64,000 nt of DNA from JAIXWP01 sp965247015 (lineage in GTDB: Bacteria > Bacteroidota > Bacteroidia > Flavobacteriales_D > Sanyastnellaceae): assembly GCA_965247015.1 (NCBI GenBank), contig CBDFGG010000001.1, positions 248,001-312,000 of the forward strand. The letters are read 5' to 3'. Shown piece after piece: positions 24,783 to 34,182 of the stretch. The position numbers and the translations under genes were made by a program. Each line of letters opens with the position of its first letter. The stretch's first letter is position 1. A model generated the notes under the pieces. That model searched no databases, was not told the origin of the DNA, and worked only from the letters and a program-made list of their open reading frames with translations.

Positions 24783-25400
24783 ATGCACATTGCCATCGCG
24801 GGAAACATTGGTTCCGGGAAGACTACTTTGACGACCCTATTAGCCAAACACTATAAATACCAACCACACTTTGAAGAAGTGGATGATAATCCATATTTGA
24901 TTGACTTCTACAAAGACATGCAACGTTGGTCTTTCAATCTTCAAGTATTCTTCTTGAAGAGTCGTTTCAGACAATTGATTGAAATGAAAAAGAATTCGAA
25001 GAAGATTGTTCAAGACAGAACAATCTATGAGGATGCTTTTATTTTCGCTCCAAACTTGCACGCAATGGGATTGATGACCACGCGTGATTTCGAAAACTAT
25101 GCAGACTTATTTAGTGTAATGGATGAGTTCATCACTCCTCCAGATTTGTTGATCTATTTGCGTGCTTCTGTTCCAGCTTTAGTTGAGAACATTCAAAAGC
25201 GCGGAAGAGAATACGAAGAAGCTATTCGTTTGGACTATTTAACGCGTCTTAACGAGCGTTACGAGGCTTGGATTAGCACTTACAACAAAGGAAAATTATT
25301 AGTCATTGATATCGACGATAACCGTTTCCATGAAAAGGCAGAAGATCTTGGAAGAATCATTTCAGGAATTGACGCCCAACTACACGGTTTATTCAAATAA
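24783..25400 (+). CDS. deoxynucleoside kinase
   Basis: This enzyme phosphorylates salvaged deoxynucleosides (dA, dG or dC in bacterial relatives) to monophosphates. The 205-aa protein starts with the P-loop IAGNIGSGKTTL (residues 4-15). It also has the family's QDRTIYEDAFIFAP (the catalytic DRS/DRT-type segment) and a lid with KRGREYEEAIRLDYL. The length is typical of the dGK/dAK type. It is monocistronic, with its own promoter and a strong shared terminator. Which deoxynucleoside it prefers cannot be read from sequence. Confidence 0.93.
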   Translation: MHIAIAGNIGSGKTTLTTLLAKHYKYQPHFEEVDDNPYLIDFYKDMQRWSFNLQVFFLKSRFRQLIEMKKNSKKIVQDRTIYEDAFIFAPNLHAMGLMTTRDFENYADLFSVMDEFITPPDLLIYLRASVPALVENIQKRGREYEEAIRLDYLTRLNERYEAWISTYNKGKLLVIDIDDNRFHEKAEDLGRIISGIDAQLHGLFK

Positions 25401-25443
25401 TATTTGCGCTTGCATAACCTCGCAAATTAACCACGCTCTAAAA

Positions 25444-25475
25444 AAAAATCCCCTTGTCACGACAAGGGGATTTTT
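25444..25475. terminator. bidirectional terminator
   Basis: AAAAATCCCCTTGT/ACAAGGGGATTTTT with a CACG loop and T-runs on both strands. It sits between the convergent kinase and YceI genes. Confidence 0.92.
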
Positions 25476-25498
25476 ATTATCCAGTATTTTTTATCTGC

Positions 25499-26317
25499 TT
25501 ACTTCGAAGCTTTCAAATCGAATGTCATGATGAAGTTGTCTTCAATCATTTTATCGCCTAGGTCGCTAAAGAACTTTGCAGAACGGTACTTAATGTCATA
25601 AGCTGTTCTATCAATTGAAAAGCCGCCGTTTAAGCTAAGACTTCTATCACCATTTGGAATGGCAAGTACAGTCATTTTTGCTTCCTTCTTGATGCCTTTG
25701 ATAGTCAAATCACCTGTTACTTCAAACTGGTGCTTGTTAGTCATCGTTGAAGACTTCATGGTGAAGATGGCTTCTTTGTTTTTATCAATAGAAAAGAAGT
25801 CTTCACTCTTCAAGTGACCTTCTAGATCATTCTTGGTATCACCAGAAAGATCTTCCACTTTTAGTGAGGTCATATCAATGACCAATTGTCCTGAACGAAT
25901 GTTGCCACCCGCCATTTCAACTGAACCTGATTTTACCATCACAGAACCGTTGTGTTGACCTGTTACTTTTTTCGCCAACCACTTCACAGATGAAGTTGCA
26001 GGAACGATATTGTAAACACCATCACCAGCAGCTGGAAGATCAAGACCTTTTGTTGGGTCCATCTCTCCTACTTTCACTTTGCTCGTATCTAAACCAGCAC
26101 GTGCAGCAACTAAGCATTTTTGAAAATCAGCTTCAAACTTCGCATCAGCTTTACGAGACTCCTCACACTTTTTCATTGTGTCGGCATTCTTCTCAGCGTT
26201 CAATTCTTCTTTCGCACAGCCGCATGCATCAAGTACTTGAGCATTGTTTGTATTTCCGCTTTGGCAAGCAGCAAATACTGCAGCAGCGAAAAGAATAAAA
26301 AGGAAGTTCTTTTTCAT
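25499..26317 (-). CDS. YceI-family lipoprotein
   Basis: YceI domains are lipocalin-like barrels in the periplasm that bind isoprenoid-type lipids. The 272-aa protein has a lipobox signal (MKKNFLFILFAAAVFAAC, lipid on the cysteine of AACQS). A Cys-containing helical segment at about 25-80 (DACGCAKEELN...) precedes the YceI domain at about 100-270 (NIVPATSSVKWLAKKVTGQHNG). The open frame begins with TTG at 26323, but the ATG at 26317 is used because it starts the signal peptide. It follows hppA by 9 bases on the same strand, so the two are probably co-transcribed. Confidence 0.9.
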   Translation of the reverse strand: MKKNFLFILFAAAVFAACQSGNTNNAQVLDACGCAKEELNAEKNADTMKKCEESRKADAKFEADFQKCLVAARAGLDTSKVKVGEMDPTKGLDLPAAGDGVYNIVPATSSVKWLAKKVTGQHNGSVMVKSGSVEMAGGNIRSGQLVIDMTSLKVEDLSGDTKNDLEGHLKSEDFFSIDKNKEAIFTMKSSTMTNKHQFEVTGDLTIKGIKKEAKMTVLAIPNGDRSLSLNGGFSIDRTAYDIKYRSAKFFSDLGDKMIEDNFIMTFDLKASK

Positions 26318-26326
26318 TTTCAAAAA

Positions 26327-28708
26327 TTATTTAGTTGCAGGAGCTGCGTTCATTTGAGCTTTTTCAGCTTCAGTAAGTGCACGCACTTCAGTTGAAGTAT
26401 TCGTTGTTTCTTTACCGTTTACATTCTCAGTAGTGGTAGTGATTACTTTAACGTTACCATCTGCTTGAGGCATGTATTGAACAATGTTTGTTTTTTCGGT
26501 AGTCTGTGGAGCTACAACTTCTTGTTTCTCTGTCATCTCAGTTTCTTTTTTCTCTCCGTGGTTACCCAACATTGGAGCGATAGTAAGACCAACAAGACAA
26601 GTCAACTTGATCAAGATGTTCATAGATGGACCAGACGTATCCTTGAATGGATCACCAACTGTATCACCTGTTACTGCTGCTTTGTGAGCATCAGAACCTT
26701 TGAAAGTCATTTCACCATTGATCATTACACCTGCTTCGAAAGACTTCTTAGCATTGTCCCATGCACCACCAGCGTTGTTTTGGAAGATAGCCCAAAGAAC
26801 ACCAGATACAGCAACACCAGCCATGTAAGCACCTAATGCTTCAGCACCCATTACCACTCCGATGATGATTGGAGATATAATGGTGATAGCGCCAGGAAGC
26901 ATCATTTCGCGAAGAGCAGCTTTTGTAGAAATTTCTACACACTTACCATACTCAGGCTTACCAGTACCTTCCATGATACCAGGAATTTCTCTGAATTGAC
27001 GACGTACTTCCATTACCATATCCATTGCAGCTTTACCAACTGACTTCATTGCAAGAGCAGAGAATACCACTGGAATCATACCACCGATGAACAATGCAGA
27101 CAATACATCCGCCTTGAAGATATTGATACCATCAATACCTGTGAAAGTAACATAAGCTGCGAAAAGTGCAAGTGCAGTTAACGCTGCAGAAGCGATAGCG
27201 AATCCTTTACCAACTGCCGCTGTAGTGTTACCTACAGAGTCAAGGATGTCAGTACGCTCACGAACTTCTTTAGGAAGCTCACTCATTTCAGCAACACCAC
27301 CAGCGTTATCCGCGATAGGACCGAATGCGTCGATTGCAAGCTGCATCGCAGTGGTTGCCATCATCGCAGAAGCAGCGATAGCTACACCATAGAAACCAGC
27401 TAATTCATAAGAACCCCAAATCGCACCTGCGAAAAGAAGTACTGAAGAGAATGTAGACATCATACCTGTAGAAAGACCTGCGATAATGTTCGTCGCAGCA
27501 CCAGTTGATGAATTTTTAACGATATCAAGTACTGGCTTTTTACCAAGCGCAGTATAGTATTCAGTGAATGCAGAGATCAAATATCCAACAGCAAGACCTA
27601 CAAGCGTTGCGTAGAATACGTGACGGCTTGGAACCATTTTAATTCCTTCACCGAAGAACTCCATATTGATTTCTTTTGGAAGCATCCAATCAACCAAGAA
27701 CCAACCTGCAGCAGCAGAAAGAACGATAGAAGTGATGTTACCGAGGTTAAGAGCTTTTTGAACTTGAGCCTCTCTCGCTGTATTGTCTTTCACACGAACC
27801 AAGAAAGTACCAATGATTGAAGCGATGATACCTACACCTGCGATCATGATTGGAAGAAGGATTGGTCCCATTCCGTTGAAAGCATCAGTGAATTGAGTAC
27901 CTGCAGCATCTGTCATATCCTTGATGATGTAGTTACCAAGTACCATTGATGCAAGAACAGTTGCAACATAAGAACCGAACAAGTCAGCACCCATACCTGC
28001 AACGTCACCTACGTTATCACCTACGTTATCCGCGATAGTTGCTGGGTTACGTGGATCATCTTCAGGGATACCTGCTTCTACTTTACCTACAAGGTCAGCT
28101 CCAACGTCAGCAGCTTTGGTATAGATACCACCACCCACACGAGCGAATAGAGCGATAGACTCAGCACCAAGAGAGAAACCAGCAAGGGCTTCAAGTACCA
28201 TTGTCATTTCATCATAAAATTCGCCGCCCTTGTTCATGAAAGAGGAAACGAATACCATGAAGAAAAGGCTAAGACCTAATACTGCAAGACCAGCAACACC
28301 AAGGCCCATTACAGTACCACCGCCGAAAGACACTTTAAGTGCATTTGGAAGAGAAGTACGAGCTGCTTCTGTTGTTCTTGAGTTAGCATCCGTAGCGATA
28401 CGCATACCGATATTACCAGCGACAGCAGAGAATACTGCTCCCACGATGAATGCTGGAACGATCATCCAGCTTGTAGTTTCTACTTGAGTTGAAATAGCGA
28501 AAAGAGCACCAGATGCCAATACCACGAAGATGGCAAGCAAACGATATTCTGCGCTCAAGAAGGCCATAGCTCCTTCTTTAATGCTTTTAGAGATGCCTTG
28601 CATCTTCTCATTACCTGGGTTTTGTTTCTTTACCCAGGCCATTTTCACTAACATGAAAATAAGTCCTACGATTGCCAAACCAATTGGCACAAAAATTAAA
28701 TTATTCAT
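26327..28708 (-). CDS. hppA: membrane-bound ion-pumping pyrophosphatase, K+-dependent type
   Basis: This enzyme uses the energy of PPi hydrolysis to pump H+ or Na+ across the inner membrane. The 793-aa protein has about 16 membrane segments. The substrate motif is DVGADLVGKVEAG (from residue 201), and the second acidic cluster is in IADNVGDNVGDVAGMGADLF. GNTTAAVGKG at 493-502 has alanine where K+-independent enzymes carry lysine, so a K+-dependent type is expected. The pumped ion cannot be assigned. The hydrophilic tail of about 78 residues after the last membrane segment (from about 716), rich in Thr, Glu and Lys, is unusual. Confidence 0.95.
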   Translation of the reverse strand: MNNLIFVPIGLAIVGLIFMLVKMAWVKKQNPGNEKMQGISKSIKEGAMAFLSAEYRLLAIFVVLASGALFAISTQVETTSWMIVPAFIVGAVFSAVAGNIGMRIATDANSRTTEAARTSLPNALKVSFGGGTVMGLGVAGLAVLGLSLFFMVFVSSFMNKGGEFYDEMTMVLEALAGFSLGAESIALFARVGGGIYTKAADVGADLVGKVEAGIPEDDPRNPATIADNVGDNVGDVAGMGADLFGSYVATVLASMVLGNYIIKDMTDAAGTQFTDAFNGMGPILLPIMIAGVGIIASIIGTFLVRVKDNTAREAQVQKALNLGNITSIVLSAAAGWFLVDWMLPKEINMEFFGEGIKMVPSRHVFYATLVGLAVGYLISAFTEYYTALGKKPVLDIVKNSSTGAATNIIAGLSTGMMSTFSSVLLFAGAIWGSYELAGFYGVAIAASAMMATTAMQLAIDAFGPIADNAGGVAEMSELPKEVRERTDILDSVGNTTAAVGKGFAIASAALTALALFAAYVTFTGIDGINIFKADVLSALFIGGMIPVVFSALAMKSVGKAAMDMVMEVRRQFREIPGIMEGTGKPEYGKCVEISTKAALREMMLPGAITIISPIIIGVVMGAEALGAYMAGVAVSGVLWAIFQNNAGGAWDNAKKSFEAGVMINGEMTFKGSDAHKAAVTGDTVGDPFKDTSGPSMNILIKLTCLVGLTIAPMLGNHGEKKETEMTEKQEVVAPQTTEKTNIVQYMPQADGNVKVITTTTENVNGKETTNTSTEVRALTEAEKAQMNAAPATK

Positions 28709-28750
28709 TGAAAAATGATGTTGGTTATTGGTTCATTTTAAATGCGGGCG

Positions 28751-28758
28751 CGAATATA
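28751..28758 (-). promoter_or_regulatory. -7 box for hppA-yceI
   Basis: Minus-strand TATATTCG, one mismatch from TAnnTTTG, lies 42 bases before the hppA ATG. No -33 box stands out. Confidence 0.5.
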
Positions 28759-28822
28759 GTGTGCATTGCCCTTCTGTCATAACTTCTTAATCACTAAAAT
28801 GTAGCACAATCTTCCTATGCAT

Positions 28823-28854
28823 AAAAAACCCCTTTCTTGAATTGAAAGGGGTTT
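28823..28854 (-). terminator. terminator after pdhB
   Basis: AAACCCCTTTC/GAAAGGGGTTT stem followed on the minus strand by TTTTTTATG. It lies just past the pdhB stop. Confidence 0.88.
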
Positions 28855-28872
28855 CGATATGTCTTTGAATGA

Positions 28873-29850
28873 CTATACGTAAAGCAATTCCTTCGCTGTT
28901 TTCACAACGTCTGATACTTGTGGCAAAGCCGCGTCGATCAATGTTTGTGCGAATGCGAATGGAGTATCTGTTTGAGTCAAACGGCGAATTGGAGCATCCA
29001 AATAATCGAACGCATGACGTTGTACACGATATGCGATTTCGCTTGAAATGCTTGCTACTGGCCAGCTTTCCTCTAGAATGATCAATCGGTTTGTCTTCTT
29101 TACAGAATTTACGATGGTATCAATATCCAACGGACGAATTGTACGTAGGTCGATCACCTCAGCGCTGATTCCTTCTTTCGCCAATTCTTCTGCACCAGCG
29201 AGGGCAGTCTTCATTATTTTACCAAAAGAAACAATCGTTACGTCCGTTCCTTCGCGCTTGATATCAGCTACTCCGATAGGAATGATATATTCTCCATCTG
29301 GAACCATTCCTTTGTCACCATACATTTTTTCAGACTCCATGAAAACGACAGGGTCATTATCGCGGATAGCGGCCTTCAACAAGCCTTTTGCATCGTATGG
29401 ATTAGAAGGTGTGATCACTTTCAAACCTGGAACATGAGCATAGAACGACTCAAAGCTTTGGCTGTGAGTAGCAGCTAATTGACCAGCTTGACCGTTAGGA
29501 CCTCTGAATACAATTGGAACATTGTATTGACCTCCTGACATCTGAAGCATTTTTGCAGCAGAGTTGATGATTTGGTCGGCCGCAAGGATTGCGAAGTTCC
29601 AAGTCATAAATTCAACGATTGGACGAAGACCGTTCATTGCAGCACCCACCGCGATACCTGAAAATCCTAATTCTGCGATAGGAGTATCAATCACGCGTTT
29701 TGCGCCAAATTCATCCAACATTCCCTTGGAAGCTTTGTATGCGCCATTGTATTCTGCAACCTCTTCCCCTAGAAGGAGAACGTTTTCATCGCGACGCATC
29801 TCTTCTGTCATCGCTTCACAAATTGCCTCTCTGAACTGAATTTCTCTCAT
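28873..29850 (-). CDS. pdhB: pyruvate dehydrogenase E1 component, beta subunit
   Basis: This is the beta half of the thiamine-diphosphate E1 enzyme that feeds pyruvate carbon into acetyl-CoA. The start MREIQFREAICEAMTEEMRR at 29850 gives 325 aa, the family length. The frame stays open to 30021, but that extension would overlap the etfB promoter region. Conserved segments are LLGEEVAEYNGAYKASKG, DTPIAELGFSGIAVGAA and LEESWPVASISSEIA. The E1 alpha, E2 and E3 subunits are not in the window. The gene stands alone with its own terminator, divergent from etfB. Confidence 0.94.
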   Translation of the reverse strand: MREIQFREAICEAMTEEMRRDENVLLLGEEVAEYNGAYKASKGMLDEFGAKRVIDTPIAELGFSGIAVGAAMNGLRPIVEFMTWNFAILAADQIINSAAKMLQMSGGQYNVPIVFRGPNGQAGQLAATHSQSFESFYAHVPGLKVITPSNPYDAKGLLKAAIRDNDPVVFMESEKMYGDKGMVPDGEYIIPIGVADIKREGTDVTIVSFGKIMKTALAGAEELAKEGISAEVIDLRTIRPLDIDTIVNSVKKTNRLIILEESWPVASISSEIAYRVQRHAFDYLDAPIRRLTQTDTPFAFAQTLIDAALPQVSDVVKTAKELLYV

Positions 29851-29947
29851 GTTGTTTAAAATGTGGCTGCGAAAATAAGCAAAGGTTCGTTCAATAAAAT
29901 GGTATTCGTAATTACTTTCGCATCCCGAATACATAAAAAGGATTTCA

Positions 29948-30688
29948 ATGAAAATACTCGTATGTATCAGCAAAGCACCTGATACCACTTCAAAAATCGC
30001 CTTTTCAGACGGTAATTCCAAGTTTGATGAGAACGGCGTACAATTTATTGTGAACCCCTATGATGAGTGGTACGCACTTGTTAGGGCTTTGGAAATCAAA
30101 GAAGCACAAGGCGGCGATGTGACCATCGTATCGGTCGGTGCTGCTGATTATGAACCCATCATCCGTAAAGCGTTGGCGATCGGAGCAGACAATGCGGTAC
30201 GCATTGACGCTCAAGAAAGCGACTCTCTTTATGTTGCAAAGCAAATCGCAGAATACGCGAAGGGCAAGGGTTTCGATATCATTATGTGTGGAAAAGAAAC
30301 CATCAACTACAATGGTTCTGTAGTTCCTGGAATGATCGCTGAATTGCTCGACCTACCTTATGTTGCTCTAGCTACGAAGCTAGATGTAGCAGGCGGAGTC
30401 GCTACAGTAGAGCGTGAAATCCCTGGTGGAACTGAGGTTGTTGAAGTTTCTGGATCATTTGTACTTAGCGCTGCAAAAGGAATGGCAGAACAACGCATTC
30501 CAAACATGCGCGGTATCATGGCCGCTCGCACCAAGCCTTTGGAAGTAGTTCCAGCATTTGGTGCAGAAGCCTCTACTACTGTTAAGGCTTACAGCCTTCC
30601 TCCTGCAAAGAGCGCTTGCAAATTCATCGACGCAGACAATGCTGGTGAATTAATTCGTCTCCTTCACGAAGAAGCAAAAGTGATCTAA
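29948..30688 (+). CDS. etfB: electron transfer flavoprotein beta subunit
   Basis: EtfB binds AMP and, with EtfA, carries electrons from acyl-CoA and related dehydrogenases to the quinone pool. The 246-aa protein begins MKILVCISKAPDTTSKIAFSD, with the family motif VNPYDEWYALVRALEIKEA soon after. The ETF-beta signature falls near VEREIPGGTEVVEVSGSFVLSAAKGMAEQRIPNMRGIM. The downstream etfA follows after 18 bases, so the pair forms an operon. A TTACTTTCG box around 29915 may be the promoter. Confidence 0.95.
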   Translation: MKILVCISKAPDTTSKIAFSDGNSKFDENGVQFIVNPYDEWYALVRALEIKEAQGGDVTIVSVGAADYEPIIRKALAIGADNAVRIDAQESDSLYVAKQIAEYAKGKGFDIIMCGKETINYNGSVVPGMIAELLDLPYVALATKLDVAGGVATVEREIPGGTEVVEVSGSFVLSAAKGMAEQRIPNMRGIMAARTKPLEVVPAFGAEASTTVKAYSLPPAKSACKFIDADNAGELIRLLHEEAKVI

Positions 30689-30706
30689 TCCTTTAAATCT
30701 AAGAAA

Positions 30707-31669
30707 ATGTCAGTATTAATATTTGTAGATAGCCATAATGGCAAATTCCCAAAGAGCAGCCTTGAAGCCGTTAGTTACGGAGCTAAATTGGCTGAAAACC
30801 TAGGCACATCCGCAGTTGCGTTAGCAGTTGGCAATATCGATGGCGACGGCGGACTTGGTTCTGCGGGCGCATCGAAAGTGTTGCATGCCGCTTCTGTAGG
30901 GACTTCTGATTCACAACAATTGACTCGACTCATCATTGCTGCTGCTCAAAAAGAATCAGCTGATGTAGTTATTTTCTCACACGATATCACTGGAAAGCTT
31001 GTAGCACCTCGTGTGGCTGCTCGTCTTGATGCTGGTCTTATCCCAGGCGCAACAGCACTTCCTGAAACCGCTGGCGGATTTGTTGTTCGCAAAAATGTAT
31101 TCTCAGGAAAAGCAATTGCTGATATCACTGTGAACTCTGCTAAGAAAGTTATTTCACTTCTTCCAAACTCTTACCCTGTAAGCAATTCAGGAAATAGTGC
31201 AGCTGTTGAGGCTTTCAGCGCTGATCTTGGAAATGCAGGTATCAAAGTAAAAGAAGTAAAGAAAGAAGAAGCAGAAGGTGGAATTCCACTTCCAGAAGCA
31301 GAACTAGTAGTATCTGCAGGTCGCGGAATGAAAGGTCCAGAGCATTGGGGAATTATTGAGGAACTTGCAAAAGAACTCAAGGCCGCAACAGCTTGCTCAC
31401 GTCCAGTATCAGATATCGGATGGCGCCCTCACCACGAGCACGTGGGACAAACAGGTATTACTATTCGTCCAAACTTATACATCGCGGTAGGCATCAGCGG
31501 AGCAATCCAGCACTTAGCAGGTGTAAATGGAAGTAAGACCATCGTAGTAGTCAACAAAGATCCAGAAGCACCTTTCTTCAAAGCTGCTGACTACGGAATC
31601 GTTGGTGACGCTTTCGAAGTAGTTCCAAAATTGATCGAAGCAGCGCGTCAATTCAACGCGTCTAAATAA
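30707..31669 (+). CDS. etfA: electron transfer flavoprotein alpha subunit
   Basis: EtfA carries the FAD of the heterodimer. The 320-aa protein has the C-terminal FAD-binding half with SAGRGMKGPEHWGIIEELA, and later SDIGWRPHHEHVGQTGITIRPNLYIAVGISGAIQHLAG, the standard FAD signature. It lies 18 bases after etfB and before a strong terminator, so the operon has just these two genes. No ETF:quinone oxidoreductase is in the window. Confidence 0.96.
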   Translation: MSVLIFVDSHNGKFPKSSLEAVSYGAKLAENLGTSAVALAVGNIDGDGGLGSAGASKVLHAASVGTSDSQQLTRLIIAAAQKESADVVIFSHDITGKLVAPRVAARLDAGLIPGATALPETAGGFVVRKNVFSGKAIADITVNSAKKVISLLPNSYPVSNSGNSAAVEAFSADLGNAGIKVKEVKKEEAEGGIPLPEAELVVSAGRGMKGPEHWGIIEELAKELKAATACSRPVSDIGWRPHHEHVGQTGITIRPNLYIAVGISGAIQHLAGVNGSKTIVVVNKDPEAPFFKAADYGIVGDAFEVVPKLIEAARQFNASK

Positions 31670-31677
31670 TCTTCTCG

Positions 31678-31713
31678 GGAGGTGATTCGTGCAAGCGAAT
31701 CACCTCCTTTTTT
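31678..31713 (+). terminator. terminator of etfBA
   Basis: A 12-bp stem GGAGGTGATTCG/CGAATCACCTCC with a TGCAAG loop is followed by TTTTTT. The T-run also supplies the -33 box of the next promoter. Confidence 0.95.
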
Positions 31714-31741
31714 GTTTTTCATTTTTTCGGTAGTATTTTCG
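31711..31741 (+). promoter_or_regulatory. promoter of the bifunctional nuclease gene
   Basis: TTTG (31711-31714), exactly 19 bases, then TATTTTCG (31734-31741), one mismatch from the full consensus. The start codon is 40 bases downstream. It partly overlaps the etfBA terminator T-run. Confidence 0.7.
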
Positions 31742-31781
31742 TATTGAAAGCACTAGGAAGCCGTTTGCTTCCTGAAATATT

Positions 31782-32378
31782 ATGGGTAATAAAATAGAAC
31801 TTCAAATCGCAGATATTGCGCCTAGCGGCAGCACCAGTGGAGCGTATGCAATGATATTAGCTGAAGTAGATGGCAATCGTCGTCTACCAATTGTGATAGG
31901 TGGTGTAGAAGCACAAGCCATTGCGATTGAACTGGAAAAAATGACGCCGAGTCGTCCCCTCACCCATGACCTTTTCCGCAGCCTTGCACATGGTTTCGAT
32001 ATTGATATCGAAGAAGTATTAATCTACAATCTCGTCGAAGGAATATTCTTCGCGAAACTCATTGCTCGCATGGGCGGACGTACTGCAGAGATTGACGCTA
32101 GAACGAGCGACGCAGTAGCCATTGCGGTGCGATTCAACTGCCCTGTATTCTGTGAAGAATTTATTCTTGATCAAGCTGGAGTTAATGCTGAAGAAGCTGC
32201 TCAAGGAGATGATATTTCTGATATCGACGAACAAGTAGAGGAAATGCTTAAAGAAGAAGAACCAACTTCATTGAGTATCGATGAGCTACAAAAGCAATTG
32301 AATATTGCTCTTGAACAAGAGGAATATGAGAAAGCGAGCCGCATTCGCGACGAAATCAACAAGAGAAAAGGAGATTAA
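31782..32378 (+). CDS. bifunctional nuclease family protein with UVR motif
   Basis: The 198-aa protein has the BFN/DUF151 domain (about 1-130: RLPIVIGGVEAQAIAIEL and RPLTHDLFRSL). It ends in a UvrB/UvrC-type motif (about 165-195: LQKQLNIALEQEEYEKASRIRDEINKRK), often a protein-interaction helix pair. Family members have been reported to have RNase and DNase activity. The catalytic role of this protein is not shown by the sequence. It is followed at 50 bases by the CNT transporter, and the pairing with that gene is common in Bacteroidota. Confidence 0.9.
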   Translation: MGNKIELQIADIAPSGSTSGAYAMILAEVDGNRRLPIVIGGVEAQAIAIELEKMTPSRPLTHDLFRSLAHGFDIDIEEVLIYNLVEGIFFAKLIARMGGRTAEIDARTSDAVAIAVRFNCPVFCEEFILDQAGVNAEEAAQGDDISDIDEQVEEMLKEEEPTSLSIDELQKQLNIALEQEEYEKASRIRDEINKRKGD

Positions 32379-32427
32379 TTTCTCTCTTTCCTTCTTACCT
32401 TGCCAATCCTTATAACCAAAACATACA

Positions 32428-33654
32428 ATGGAAAGATTTCATGGGATCCTAGGGATTCTTCTCATCCTAGGTATTGCATTTGCATTTTCAAATAATCGCA
32501 AACGCATCAACTACCGTCTTGTCATTTCTGGAATTTTACTACAAACCATCATTGCAATTCTTATCTTAAAAGTGCAACCGGTGACTTGGTTTTTCCAACA
32601 ACTTGGAAAAGGGATGGAGAAAATCGAACACTTTGCAAAGGAAGGCGCAGGCTTCGTTTTCGGCGGAGTAATGGTCAATACTCCTGATGGAGTGATGGAC
32701 TATCGCTTGGGTGGATTTGTATTTGCATTCAGCGTGATGGCTACTATTATCCTTGTATGTGTTCTCGTGGCTTTATTGTATCACATTGGATTCATGCAAA
32801 AAGTAGTGGCGATTATCGCCAAAGCCATGAACTTCGTGATGCGTGTGAGTGGTGCTGAAGCGCTAAGCAACGTAGCTAGTGCCTTTGTGGGTCAAGTTGA
32901 AGCGCAAGTAATGATTCGTCCTTATTTGCCAGGTATGACCAAAAGTGAATTGCTCGCTTCTATGTCGGGCAGTCTTGCTTGCATTGCAGGTGGTATATTG
33001 ATCGTTTACGCCAACATGGGCGCAAAGGCTGAATATCTTATCGCTGCAAGTTTGATGGCCGCTCCCGGAGCGCTTGTCATCTCGAAAATTGTTTATCCTG
33101 AGACAGAGGAAAGCGAAACAATGGGAAAAGTGAAGCTCGAAGTAAAGAGTCAATACAAAAACCTTATTGACGCTATCAGCCACGGAGCAGCAGATGGAAT
33201 GAAAATCTCATTGAATGTTATCGCCATGTTGATTGGATTTATTGCTCTTGTAGCATTGATCAATTACGGACTTGGTGCAATTCACCCCATGCTTTCATTG
33301 GATTTTGTTTTTGGAAAATTATTCTACCCTATTGCTTGGTCGATGGGTATTCCAATGGAAGATGTGTCGAATGCCGCTGCACTCCTTGGTCAGAAATTAA
33401 CCATCAATGAATTCGTTGCATTCAGCAATTTGACATCCGGAACATTGCCCATTATGAGCGAGAAAGGATTGTTGATTGTAAGTATTGCTATTTGTGGATT
33501 TGCTAACTTCTCAAGCGTTGGAATGCAGATCGGTGGTATCGGAGAAATTGCACCATCACGCAGAGGTGATTTAGCAAAATTGGGAATGCGCGCATTGCTA
33601 TGCGGTACCCTGGCATCGTATCTTTCGGCCACCTTAGCGGGAATCATCCACTAA
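32428..33654 (+). CDS. concentrative nucleoside transporter (NupC/CNT family)
   Basis: This inner-membrane symporter takes up nucleosides with H+ or Na+. The 408-aa protein has about 9-10 hydrophobic segments. CNT motifs present are VFAFSVMATIILVCVLVALLYH, SNVASAFVGQVEAQVMIRPYL and GFANFSSVGMQIGGIGEIAPSRR. The length is normal. It probably shares a transcript with the nuclease gene upstream and with purE, which starts 11 bases after its stop. Nucleoside uptake next to a nucleic-acid-cleaving enzyme and a purine gene fits salvage and purine supply. Confidence 0.93.
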   Translation: MERFHGILGILLILGIAFAFSNNRKRINYRLVISGILLQTIIAILILKVQPVTWFFQQLGKGMEKIEHFAKEGAGFVFGGVMVNTPDGVMDYRLGGFVFAFSVMATIILVCVLVALLYHIGFMQKVVAIIAKAMNFVMRVSGAEALSNVASAFVGQVEAQVMIRPYLPGMTKSELLASMSGSLACIAGGILIVYANMGAKAEYLIAASLMAAPGALVISKIVYPETEESETMGKVKLEVKSQYKNLIDAISHGAADGMKISLNVIAMLIGFIALVALINYGLGAIHPMLSLDFVFGKLFYPIAWSMGIPMEDVSNAAALLGQKLTINEFVAFSNLTSGTLPIMSEKGLLIVSIAICGFANFSSVGMQIGGIGEIAPSRRGDLAKLGMRALLCGTLASYLSATLAGIIH

Positions 33655-33664
33655 AATTTAGAAC

Positions 33665-34159
33665 ATGGCCAAAGTTGGAATCATCATGGGGAGCAAGAGT
33701 GACTTGAACATCATGCAGCAAGCTGCAGATGTGCTCGACACATTGAAGGTACCTTATGAAATGACAGTTGTAAGTGCGCATCGCACACCCGAACGTTTGT
33801 TCGATTATGCAAAAAACGCGCATCAACGCGGATTGCGTGTAATTATTGCAGGTGCGGGCGGAGCAGCACACTTGCCAGGAATGGCGGCATCGATGTCACC
33901 ACTACCGGTTATCGGAGTTCCAATCCACTCCTCCAACTCCATCGATGGATGGGATAGTGTATTGTCGATTCTTCAAATGCCAGCAGGAGTTCCAGTGGCA
34001 ACAGTTGCATTGGACGGTGCAAGAAATGCAGGTATACTAGCGGCACAAATCCTTGCAAGTGGTGACGAGCAATTGCTTCAACGCATAGCAGATTTCAAAG
34101 AAGATTTAAAGAAAAAAGTAATGGAAAGTCTTGATGAGAATGGAAACATTCGTCCTTAA
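33665..34159 (+). CDS. purE: N5-carboxyaminoimidazole ribonucleotide mutase
   Basis: PurE class I interconverts N5-CAIR and CAIR in purine synthesis. The 164-aa protein has GSKSDLNIM (9-17), VSAHRTPERL and GAGGAAHLPGM, all at the expected spacing of the active site. It starts 11 bases past the transporter stop, so it is likely part of the same operon. PurK is not next to it. Confidence 0.97.
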   Translation: MAKVGIIMGSKSDLNIMQQAADVLDTLKVPYEMTVVSAHRTPERLFDYAKNAHQRGLRVIIAGAGGAAHLPGMAASMSPLPVIGVPIHSSNSIDGWDSVLSILQMPAGVPVATVALDGARNAGILAAQILASGDEQLLQRIADFKEDLKKKVMESLDENGNIRP

Positions 34160-34182
34160 GATTTTTTCTTTTTTATATAAAA

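Noticed and set aside
29851..30021. 57-codon N-terminal extension of pdhB
   Set aside because: It overlaps the divergent etfB start and is unlike the family, while the internal ATG gives the normal E1 beta N-terminus.
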